This document shows positions 19,034-28,863 of a DNA stretch of 45,119 nucleotides, in pieces. Each line of letters opens with the position of its first letter. The stretch's first letter is position 1. The notes under the pieces are model-generated. The model was not told where the DNA came from. It was given only the letters and a program-made list of their open reading frames with translations, and ran no database searches. The stretch is from positions 1 through 45,119 of the forward strand of contig WQRQ01000010.1 in the NCBI GenBank assembly GCA_009786685.1. The letters are read 5' to 3'. Position numbers and translations under genes: made by a program. This stretch comes from Defluviitaleaceae bacterium. Lineage in GTDB: Bacteria; Bacillota; Clostridia; Lachnospirales; WQUN01.

Positions 19034-20367
19034 TGACTGAGCATGAATTTGAACCCACCGTTACACACGCTACATTAAAACAAATAATAGACAATGTGCC
19101 AATGCCATGCATACTGCGCGACGCAGAATGCACTATGTTGCACCACAACAAGGCAGCGGCAAATATGTTTGCCTGCGAAGCAGACGAAACCGATTTTACG
19201 GGAGAATACGAAGAGCTTTCGCCGCCCTTCCAGCCCGACGGAAGCCCTTCCATGCGCAAATACCTTGTGCTTATGCGCCACATTCTGGAGCAAGGCCAGC
19301 CCATAAAATTAGAATGGCTATACTGCCGAAGGGACAAAGAGCTAATCCCAACGGAAGTAACTTTAATGCGCGTAGAAGTAGGCGGCGAACCGCACGTCCT
19401 TGAGTTTCTGCAAGACCTGCGCGAGTCCTACCAGGCTCGCCTTGCCGAGCGCGAAGTAAAACAACGCCTACAGGTAATGATGGATTCTTGCCCCGTAACC
19501 TGCGGCATAGTAGACGCCCACTTTAACGTACTCGAAGTAAACAACGTAGTAATGAGCCTATTTGGCATCCTAAACAAGCAGACCTTCTTGGACCGTTTCT
19601 TCGAACTCTCTCCGGAATACCAGCCCGACGGCCAGCTATCCCGCCGCAAAGCCCTCGACAAGCTAAAGCAAGCCTTTGAGGCAGGCCGCGTACACTACGA
19701 GTGGCTTCACCAGTCCATCTACGGCGAACAAATCCCCTGCGAAGTCACCCTCGTCCGCGTACAGCTAAGCGAACAAAACATGGCAATCATCTACATTCAC
19801 GACCTCCGAGAAATAAAAAAATCCATCGAAATGATGGAAAAAATGGAATCCATAGCCTATACCGACGAGCTGACAGGCTTGTTTAGCCGCCGCTATTTCG
19901 TAGAAAACGCCACCGCCGCTCTGGAACGCGCCAAAGCCAACAAAGAACCCTTCCACCTGATAATGGCAGACCTCGACCACTTCAAGGCCGTAAACGACAC
20001 CTACGGCCACCCCATAGGCGACGAAGTCCTAAAAATCACCGCAAAACGCATGACAGGCGTAACCCGCCAAGGCAGCATAATAGCCCGCTACGGCGGCGAA
20101 GAATTTATCGTAATGCTAACAGGCATGTCCCACGACGCCGCCCTAAAAACCGCCCAACGAATCCAAAAATCCATGGAAGAATCCGCAATCACCATAAAAG
20201 GCATGTCCCTAAACGTAACAGTATCTCTAGGAATAGCCTCCCACTCCGACCCCACAGAATCCCTAGACGACATAGTCCACAAAGCCGACGTAGCCCTATA
20301 CGGCGCAAAACGCACCGGCCGCAACAAGGTAATGGAGTATGAGAATGCGAAAGACCTTAAATGGTGA
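19030..20367 (+). CDS. PAS-PAS-GGDEF diguanylate cyclase
   Basis: Two PAS-like segments (both ...FELSPEYQPDG/YEELSPPFQPDG...) and YTDELTGLFSRRYF...ADLDHFKAVNDTYGH...ARYGGEEF. Confidence 0.93.
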   Translation: MMTEHEFEPTVTHATLKQIIDNVPMPCILRDAECTMLHHNKAAANMFACEADETDFTGEYEELSPPFQPDGSPSMRKYLVLMRHILEQGQPIKLEWLYCRRDKELIPTEVTLMRVEVGGEPHVLEFLQDLRESYQARLAEREVKQRLQVMMDSCPVTCGIVDAHFNVLEVNNVVMSLFGILNKQTFLDRFFELSPEYQPDGQLSRRKALDKLKQAFEAGRVHYEWLHQSIYGEQIPCEVTLVRVQLSEQNMAIIYIHDLREIKKSIEMMEKMESIAYTDELTGLFSRRYFVENATAALERAKANKEPFHLIMADLDHFKAVNDTYGHPIGDEVLKITAKRMTGVTRQGSIIARYGGEEFIVMLTGMSHDAALKTAQRIQKSMEESAITIKGMSLNVTVSLGIASHSDPTESLDDIVHKADVALYGAKRTGRNKVMEYENAKDLKW

Positions 20368-20412
20368 AAAACCGCCGTTGAGCTGAAATTTCGGAAGCAA
20401 CGGCGGTTTTGC
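20367..20412 (+). terminator. Rho-independent terminator
   Basis: AAAACCGCCGTT...AACGGCGGTTTT at the GGDEF stop codon. Confidence 0.8.
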
Positions 20413-20444
20413 CCGAGCGCAGAAAGCGAAGCGCACGCGCTCAG

Positions 20445-20948
20445 GCGGGCTTAGTGGCTCGTGTGCCATATGTAATATCGTGCGCGTCCGTCACGGGGAT
20501 TTCCCCCCACTGCTAGAACCTTCGGCCAAACGCTGTGGGGGGAAATCCCCGCGCCGAACTACATATATTAACGACGACCACCAAGGACGGCAAAACCACC
20601 GTCGCTTCCTTACAGCGTACGTAGATGTTTTTGGATTAACCGCTCCAGCCCGCATAAATACTGGGTTTCGGACGATAAAACATACGGGTCGGCAAGCCGC
20701 CGTTTGCCAACATCGCACTAGCCAAAGGAAGCTGTATCGGTTTAGCCCTCCCTCGTGGTCGCCCGATAATCCATGTAGTTCATCGCGGGGAATTCCCTCC
20801 GCAGCGGTTGGCCGAAGGTTATAGCAAGGTCGAGCGAAGTGCGCTCGACATAGCGGAGGGATTTCCCCGCGATGGACGCGCACGATGCTATAGCGGGCGT
20901 ACGAGCCAAAAAGCCCGCCAAGGCTAAACCGATACAGCTTCCGATATT
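20445..20948. repeat. ~500-bp non-coding element with two inverted, structure-conserved arms (MITE-like or structured-RNA-like)
   Basis: Left arm ATCGTGCGCGTCCGTCACGGGGATTTCCCCCCACTGCTAGAACCTTCGGCCAAACGCTGTGGGGGGAAATCCCCG...GAACTACAT...CGACCAC recurs inverted on the right. A perfect 21-bp repeat GGAAGCTGTATCGGTTTAGCC occurs at 20727-20747 and inverted at 20922-20942. Confidence 0.75.
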
Positions 20949-20972
20949 TAGCTCCGATGTTTACCCCGCTGT

Positions 20973-22145
20973 TTACTCCGCAGTATAGTCGTCGAAGTAA
21001 CCACGTACGAGTATCACAGGCGTTCCTTTGTCGCCGCTGCCGCCCATTAGGTCGCATAGGCTGCCTACGAGGTCGGCGTATTTGCGGGGGGTTGTGCCTT
21101 CGCGGTAGGCGTTGGGGGTGGAGGCCTTTTGTTTTATCAGGTTGGAGACGGCTTCGCGTTTTTGGTCACCGCGTAGGTCTCCGAATACGGCGTCTGCTAC
21201 CAGCTTTATTTTTATTTCCATGGGTTGTAGTCCAAGGCGGGTGGTGTAGCCCGGGGATACTACGGGGTCGGCAAGTTCCCATATGCCGCATATGGGGTCT
21301 TTGAATGCGCCGTCGCCGTATACCATTACTTCCGGTGCTACGCCTGTTTTTTCTTCCAGGCGGTTTTGAACTGCCAGTACAAAGTCTTGGGCTTTGGCCG
21401 GGAATAGCTTTAGGGTGTCTTCTGTGGAGAGGTTTGAGCCTAGTACGCCATAGTCGGGGTTGTGGCCGCTTCCGTTTATTGGAGAGCTAAGGATGTCGGA
21501 TAGGGTGTATACTTTTTCCGCGCCCGCTTTTAGAAGGCGTTCTTTTGTGCGGTTGCGGTTGTGGATTTCTGCTACGAGGATGTTTTTGGTTAGCTTCAGG
21601 ATGTCGCGGGGGTCGTTTGAAAAGTAGATTTTTATGTTGTCGCTTACGCTTTCGTAAAGTTTTACGTAGTCTACATCGGTGAAATTATGCTTGTATTTGC
21701 CTGCTGCCGCTTCAAATTCGCTTGCCATTACCATACGGCCGTTTAGCTTGTCCATTACCTCGTCGAGTTTTTCTATGTCCATGATGGGATTGCCCACCTC
21801 GTCGTGCGGGTAGCTTAGCAGAATATGGACTTTTTTCGCACCGGCGGCTATTCCTTTTAAAATGTTAAGGAAGCGGTTGCGCGAAAGTATGGGGTAGACG
21901 AGACCAATTTCCGCGTCACCAAATTTGTTTTTTACGTCGGCAGAGACGGCGGATACCTTTGCAAAATTGCCTTCGGCTTTTGCTACTATGGCCTCGGTGA
22001 CGGCCACGATGTCATTTTCGTTTAACTTGCTGTTTTGTTGGTTTATTACGTCTATGATGTGGTCTGCAACCATGCTCACGAGGTCGTCACCGGGGCTGAT
22101 AATCGGCAACCTTACGCCCACTGCTGTTGTTCCTGTTAAACGCAT
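20973..22145 (-). CDS. Coenzyme F420-0:L-glutamate ligase-like (CofE-like) protein
   Basis: VRLPIISPGDDLVSMVADHI...NENDIVAVTEAIVAKAEG...GLGSNLSTEDTL-type sequence and C-terminal DPICGIWELADPVVSPGYTTRLGLQ. Confidence 0.72.
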   Translation of the reverse strand: MRLTGTTAVGVRLPIISPGDDLVSMVADHIIDVINQQNSKLNENDIVAVTEAIVAKAEGNFAKVSAVSADVKNKFGDAEIGLVYPILSRNRFLNILKGIAAGAKKVHILLSYPHDEVGNPIMDIEKLDEVMDKLNGRMVMASEFEAAAGKYKHNFTDVDYVKLYESVSDNIKIYFSNDPRDILKLTKNILVAEIHNRNRTKERLLKAGAEKVYTLSDILSSPINGSGHNPDYGVLGSNLSTEDTLKLFPAKAQDFVLAVQNRLEEKTGVAPEVMVYGDGAFKDPICGIWELADPVVSPGYTTRLGLQPMEIKIKLVADAVFGDLRGDQKREAVSNLIKQKASTPNAYREGTTPRKYADLVGSLCDLMGGSGDKGTPVILVRGYFDDYTAE

Positions 22146-22202
22146 AATTTTTGCTCCCTTTGTTGGATTTTTTTGCGCGCATATTATACACTATATAAGA
22201 GA

Positions 22203-22240
22203 AAAAAACCAACTGACGATTTTTCATCAGTTGGTTTTTT
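22203..22240 (-). terminator. Rho-independent terminator overlapping the stop codon of the small ORF
   Basis: AAAAAACCAACTGA...TCAGTTGGTTTTTT. Confidence 0.8.
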
Positions 22241-22412
22241 GTTTTTCCCACCGTATCAGCTCTTGCATCCATTGTTCAAGATTGTCTTTACACGGCATAC
22301 AAACGCGTTTTCCCTTGAATTCACATTGTTTATCGTGAGGGTATTTAGGTATTATTGCACCGCATTCTTTGCAACAATCAATTATTTGTTCATTTGCAAA
22401 TTCTGTATACAA
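22227..22412 (-). CDS. 61-aa Cys-rich (CxxC...CxxC) zinc-ribbon-like protein
   Basis: TTG start with AGGGGG 6 nt upstream: MYTEFANEQIIDCCKECGAIIPKYPHDKQCEFKGKRVCMPCKDNLEQWMQELIRWEKQKTN. Confidence 0.55.
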   Translation of the reverse strand: MYTEFANEQIIDCCKECGAIIPKYPHDKQCEFKGKRVCMPCKDNLEQWMQELIRWEKQKTN

Positions 22413-22488
22413 GATAATCCCCCTAATCAAAGCAACACCTGCGGTGGAAGTGTTTGAAACTTCGCACCGCGGGGTGCGCCTGCAATAC

Positions 22489-22538
22489 AAAAAGGTGTGC
22501 AGGGACGGCGGAAAACCGCCATCGTCCCAACACACCTT
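22489..22538 (-). terminator. Long hairpin plus T-run on the minus strand
   Basis: Minus strand AAGGTGTGTTGGGACGATGGCGGTTTTCCGCCGTCCCTGCACACCTTTTT. Confidence 0.7.
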
Positions 22539-22632
22539 GGATAATCCAAGCAAATTAAACAAACTTACCGCCAAGCCACAACAAGGCATACACAAACAAA
22601 GCCTATTCCGCACAATGTTGAAATAGAATTGA

Positions 22633-22756
22633 AACAGTGCTACACTGTTATTACGTAGTGGCAGGCGCAAGCCTGTGTGTGTTAGGTGATGTCGAGAAAT
22701 CCCTACACTCGCCGTGGGGTGTTTGGCGACGCCTCACGGTTGCTACGGTTTTTTTG
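22633..22756 (+). ncRNA. Candidate structured RNA or palindromic element
   Basis: Hairpin AACAGTG-CTA-CACTGTT; closing pair CGTAG...CTACG enclosing CAGGC-GCAA-GCCTG and CCGTGGGG...CCTCACGG; ends in GTTTTTTTG. Confidence 0.3.
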
Positions 22757-22787
22757 TTGCCAAGAGCATTCTAACACACATATACAG

Positions 22788-23186
22788 TTAGACGCAAATT
22801 TTCTTTTTCAATAAAATAACAGGCGAGGGGTAATTTGCCAATACACTGTCGAAGGTTAATAATGTTATTTCTTCTGCCATGGCTTGCGCTAGGAGGATTC
22901 TGTCAAATGGGTCTTTGTGGATATTTGGCAACATGTCAATCATTAATGTGTGCCTTGCGGTAATATCAATCTGCGAATATCCATTTAACAAAAGACCGTT
23001 ATACAGCAGATGTGGGTCTATATTAAAATCAGGGCGATTTTGCCCTTTTTTTATTACGATTTCCCATATGCTTGCAGGGCTAAAAAGCAAGTGGTTTGTT
23101 TCGTCGGTAATATAGGGCGCGGACGCAGGCGGCAATTTATCCAACGCAGCCCATATCAGTATTTATGTATCGAGTAACAGCTTCAT
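22788..23186 (-). pseudogene. VapC-like PIN toxin with an in-frame nonsense codon at codon 8
   Basis: From ATG 23186: MKLLLDT*ILIWAALDKLPPASAPYITDETNHLLFSPASIWEIVIKKG...DPFDRILLAQAMAEEITLLTFD. The TAA at 23165-23163 sits where VapC has a conserved H after LLDT. Confidence 0.75.
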
Positions 23187-23434
23187 GCTGTACCCTCGAA
23201 CAGTGATATAATTTCTTCTTCTCCCATACGGTCAAAATCATCGGGTACTTCGTATTTTCCTTTTAAAAAACCTACCCTGCTTTGTTGTTTTTGCGGCAAT
23301 ACATAGGGGATAACCTTTACCATCGGCTTTCCTGCTTTTGCTATTATAAAGGGCTCGCCTTTTGCCGCATATTCTACCAGCATAGATAAGCGGGTTTTGG
23401 CTTCGTGCATATTAACCTGCAACATAAACATCAC
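23183..23434 (-). CDS. Phd/YefM-type antitoxin
   Basis: MLQVNMHEAKTRLSMLVEYAAKGEPFIIAKAGKPMVKVIPY; TGA overlaps the VapC ATG. Confidence 0.85.
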   Translation of the reverse strand: MMFMLQVNMHEAKTRLSMLVEYAAKGEPFIIAKAGKPMVKVIPYVLPQKQQSRVGFLKGKYEVPDDFDRMGEEEIISLFEGTA

Positions 23435-23555
23435 CTTTCCGACTTAGCCTGCAAACTTAGTTTATCAACCGGGATTTGTTGCGTCAAGCCGTCGGATATT
23501 GTACAATGACAAAGTATTGGAAAATGTTTTACATAACAAGAAAGGGATGGTCAGT

Positions 23556-24021
23556 TTGACAAGCGAGTATAAAAGGCTTGAAGAATTTATAGAAAACTTA
23601 CCAACAAAAAAAGGTGCATTGATTGCGGTGTTGCACCACGCGCAAGAGGTATTCGGCTACCTGCCCGTGGAGGTGCAGGATTTTGTCGCAGAAAAGTTAG
23701 AGATTTCCGCCGCAAAGGTTTACGGTGTTGTTACGTTTTATTCATTTTTCACAATGCAAAAAAAGGGGCAGTTCCGCATAAATGTGTGCATGGGGACTGC
23801 CTGTTTTGTAAAGGGCGCGGAAGGTATTTTAGAAGAATTTAACACCCTGCTCGGCACAGAAACCGGAGGCGTTACAGAAGACGGCCTATTTTCCGTGGAC
23901 GCGCTGCGCTGCATAGGCGCGTGTGGGCTTGCGCCGGTTATCACGGTAAACGGAAAATACTACGGCAGAATAAAAAAAAGCGACGTTAAAGGCATAATCT
24001 CCGAACACAAGGAGGCGAAAA

Positions 24022-24029
<8 letters not shown>
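23556..24029 (+). CDS. NuoE/HndA-like 2Fe-2S subunit
   Basis: ALIAVLHHAQEVFGYLPVEVQDFVAEKL...YGVVTFYSFF...CMGTACFVKGAE...CIGACGLAPVITVNGKYYG. TTG 23556 or ATG 23547 start. Confidence 0.9.
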
Positions 24030-25764
<1,735 letters not shown>

Positions 25765-25781
25765 TTTAGCGAGGTAATCAC

Positions 25782-26900
25782 GTGGAAAAAATCATGCCTT
25801 ATCAAACGATTGGAATAATTGGCGGTGGACAGCTTGGCAGAATGATGAGCATAGCCGCCAAAGCAATGGGGTACAACGTGGCGGTTTTAGACCCTACACC
25901 AAACTGTCCTTGTGCGCAGGTATCCGACATCGAGATAACTGCGGAGTACAACAACCTCGACGCGATAAAAAAGTTGGCCTCTATCAGCGACGTAATCACT
26001 TACGAATTTGAAAACATCGACTACGAGGCTCTACTATGGCTAAAAGAAAACGCCTATCTGCCGCAAGGCAGCGAGGTGTTAAAAATCACCCGCCACCGTT
26101 ATCTGGAAAAATCGACAATAGCAAATATGGGAATCCGCGTAGCAGATTTCCACCTAATAGAAAACGCCGACGACTTGCAAAAACACGTAACCTACCCGAG
26201 TGTCTTAAAAACCACAACAGGCGGCTACGACGGCAAAGGTCAAATTGTACTGCGTACCGAGGCAGACCTGCCCCGTGCCATCGACCTCGCCGCCGCGCAG
26301 GAATGTATTCTCGAAAAATTCGTGCCCTTTTCAAAAGAAGTCTCCGTAATCGTAGCCCGCAGCACCACAGGCGAGGTAAAAACCTTCCCCGTTGCGGAAA
26401 ATATCCACGTAAATAACATACTGCACCAAAGCATAGTCCCCGCCCGCATTTCCCCTGCGGTAGAAAAACAAGCCATAGAGTACGCACTAAAAATAGCCGA
26501 GGGCTTAGACGCCGTCGGCATTCTGGGCATAGAAATGTTTGTAGTAGATGACGACATAGTCATCAACGAGCTTGCACCCCGCCCGCATAACTCCGGCCAC
26601 TACACGATAGACGCCTGTGTCACCAGCCAATTTGAGCAACACGTCCGCGCAATCTGCGGCCTTCCCCTTGGCGACACCACACAACACACCCCTGTAGTGA
26701 TGGTAAACATACTGGGTGACCACATGGACAAACAAACCATTCACAACCTAACCCCATACCTCCCCCTACTTGAAAACGGAAAAATCCACCTATACGGCAA
26801 AGCCCAAGCCGTAGACAAGCGAAAAATGGGACACATAAACATTTTAGGCCATTTTGATGAAGCTTTAAAAGCCATAGACGTTACAAAAATATGGGGGTAA
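25782..26900 (+). CDS. purK: N5-carboxyaminoimidazole ribonucleotide synthase
   Basis: IGIIGGGQLGRMMSIAAKAMGYNVAVLDP; ATP-grasp core; NELAPRPHNSGHYTIDAC. Confidence 0.93.
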   Translation: MEKIMPYQTIGIIGGGQLGRMMSIAAKAMGYNVAVLDPTPNCPCAQVSDIEITAEYNNLDAIKKLASISDVITYEFENIDYEALLWLKENAYLPQGSEVLKITRHRYLEKSTIANMGIRVADFHLIENADDLQKHVTYPSVLKTTTGGYDGKGQIVLRTEADLPRAIDLAAAQECILEKFVPFSKEVSVIVARSTTGEVKTFPVAENIHVNNILHQSIVPARISPAVEKQAIEYALKIAEGLDAVGILGIEMFVVDDDIVINELAPRPHNSGHYTIDACVTSQFEQHVRAICGLPLGDTTQHTPVVMVNILGDHMDKQTIHNLTPYLPLLENGKIHLYGKAQAVDKRKMGHINILGHFDEALKAIDVTKIWG

Positions 26901-27391
26901 AACTGACAGAACACGACATCCGCCCACTATCGGCAAAACATCTCCCCATATACGCAGAGGTAATCCGCAAAAGCTTCGCCACAGTAGCAAAAGATTACGG
27001 CTTAACAATTGAAAATTTTCCCAATCATTGGAGCTTTGCTACAAACGAACGGTTAGCGGAAAAAATCAAAGACGGCTACCATCCCTTTGGATATTTTGCC
27101 GGCGAAAAACTGGTAGGTTTTGTTTCTCTGACGGACAAGGGTGAAGGTATCTACGAGATGGGTAAGATTTCGGTTTTGCCGGAGTATCGGCATTTAGGAT
27201 ACGGGAAAGCATTGCTCGATTTCTGCAAAGAAAAAATTAAGGAATTAAGCGGGAGCAAAATAGTTATCAGCCTGGTGGATACACACACTATCCTTAAAGA
27301 GTGGTATCTCGCCAACGGCTTTATATACACAGAAACAAAAAAATTCGAGCATATACCACTTCCCATAGGCTACATGGAGTGGACACTCTAA
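26891..27391 (+). CDS. GNAT-family N-acetyltransferase
   Basis: MGKISVLPEYRHLGYGKALLDFCKEKIKE acetyl-CoA-binding motif. Confidence 0.85.
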   Translation: MGVKLTEHDIRPLSAKHLPIYAEVIRKSFATVAKDYGLTIENFPNHWSFATNERLAEKIKDGYHPFGYFAGEKLVGFVSLTDKGEGIYEMGKISVLPEYRHLGYGKALLDFCKEKIKELSGSKIVISLVDTHTILKEWYLANGFIYTETKKFEHIPLPIGYMEWTL

Positions 27392-27406
27392 CCGAAAGGA
27401 GCTTCT

Positions 27407-27715
27407 ATGGCGACAATAACAGAAATAAAGGATATCGTTTCGGAAACAGCTAAAAAATACGGCGTGGCAAAAGCCTATTTATTCGGCTCATATGCAAACG
27501 GCACTGCTGACGAAAACAGCGACATAGACCTCCGCATAGACAAAGGAAATCTGCGCGGCTTATTCCAGCTATCGGGCTTTAGGCTGGATTTGCAAGAACG
27601 CCTCGGCACACCCGTAGACGTAGTAACGACCCAAAGCCTTGACGCGGCTTTTCTTAACGCAATCCGCAATGAGGAGGTTGTTTTGTATGAACAAAAGCCT
27701 GCCGGCGTCAAATAA
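27407..27715 (+). CDS. Minimal nucleotidyltransferase (MNT-type)
   Basis: AYLFGSYANGTADENSDIDLRI: GSx10DxD motif. Confidence 0.85.
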   Translation: MATITEIKDIVSETAKKYGVAKAYLFGSYANGTADENSDIDLRIDKGNLRGLFQLSGFRLDLQERLGTPVDVVTTQSLDAAFLNAIRNEEVVLYEQKPAGVK

Positions 27716-27796
27716 AAGGAATGCGCAAAATGCAATCGGACATCCCCGCACTACGAAAATACTGCCAAAATATAAAATAAAAGACGGTGAAAAAAA

Positions 27797-28669
27797 ATGA
27801 CCTTCCAAACCTACAAAAACATAAAAACCTTCCACACAGCCGTCATTGACATACTCAAACGTGACGAGGTACAAAACCTTATCCCGCTGGGCAATGTAAT
27901 CATCGGCTATGAGGGCAAGGACAAAACCGAGTGGCGCGACCCTGCAAATTGGTTTATGGCGACGGTATCGGACGGTGACGAGATTCTTCTCACGGCACTT
28001 ATGACCCCGCCGTTTAATCTGACGCTTTACATGACCGACAACATAAAAAACGAAGCCGCCCTCGACACACTAATCGCCGGTCTCATTTCGGAAAACATAA
28101 CAATCCCCGGCGTAGGCACAGAAAACTCCCTCGCACTGGAATTCGCAGAAAGATACACCCGTGCAACAGGCAAAGCCCACAGGATAAACATGAAACTGCG
28201 CGCATACGAATTGAACAAAGTTAACCCACAGCCAAACCAAACAAACAAAATCCGTTTAGTAAATGAAAACGACATGGATTTCTTCCCATTTTGGGTGGAA
28301 TGCATGAACTATGACTTTTTTGAAACGCCCATTCAAATAAACGACGATATCGAAAAATACCTGCACCTGATAAACCAAAAAATGTGTTACATCTTAGAAG
28401 ACAACGGCGTCCCCGTTACGATAGCAAAAGCCAACAGACCAATGCTAAATGTATACGGAATCGCCGCAGTTTACACACCGCCATATTTTCGCAGAAGGGG
28501 TTATGCTACCTCATGCGTAGCACAACTAAGCCAACTCTTGCTGGACAAGGGCTTCAAACAATGCGCACTTAACACCGATTTGGCAAACCCTATTTCCAAC
28601 AGCATTTACAAAAAAATCGGATACACCCCCGTTTGCGACACGCTGGACATAAAATTTGAGGAGGCATAA
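27797..28669 (+). CDS. GNAT-family N-acetyltransferase
   Basis: NVYGIAAVYTPPYFRRRGYATSCVAQLSQLLLDKG...NPISNSIYKKIGYTPV. Confidence 0.82.
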   Translation: MTFQTYKNIKTFHTAVIDILKRDEVQNLIPLGNVIIGYEGKDKTEWRDPANWFMATVSDGDEILLTALMTPPFNLTLYMTDNIKNEAALDTLIAGLISENITIPGVGTENSLALEFAERYTRATGKAHRINMKLRAYELNKVNPQPNQTNKIRLVNENDMDFFPFWVECMNYDFFETPIQINDDIEKYLHLINQKMCYILEDNGVPVTIAKANRPMLNVYGIAAVYTPPYFRRRGYATSCVAQLSQLLLDKGFKQCALNTDLANPISNSIYKKIGYTPVCDTLDIKFEEA

Positions 28670-28674
28670 ACACA

Positions 28675-28863
28675 ATGACACTTTTCGGTATATTTATCTT
28701 ACTCCTAGGCACTGCAATCAGCATAATCATCACATATTTTGTGATAAGGACAGCGGTATTCGACGGAATGCGTGACGCGATAAAATCCCTCGACCCCGGC
28801 AGAAATTACCTAAAATCCATTATAAAAGACGCAATAAAAGAATCAAAGGAGGAACAAGAATGA
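28675..28863 (+). CDS. 62-aa single-TM protein
   Basis: [43 protein letters not shown]...; overlaps the purL start by 4 nt. Confidence 0.65.
   Translation: MTLFGIFILLLGTAISIIITYFVIRTAVFDGMRDAIKSLDPGRNYLKSIIKDAIKESKEEQE

Noticed and set aside
20491-21057. 188-aa minus-strand ORF across the inverted-repeat element
   Set aside because: It runs through the palindromic arms and into the CofE-like 3' end; no domain, low-complexity Arg/Cys/Trp-rich translation.
22227-22670. 147-aa minus-strand ORF as a single protein
   Set aside because: Only the last ~61 codons look coding; the N-terminal part covers a terminator hairpin and repeat-like sequence.
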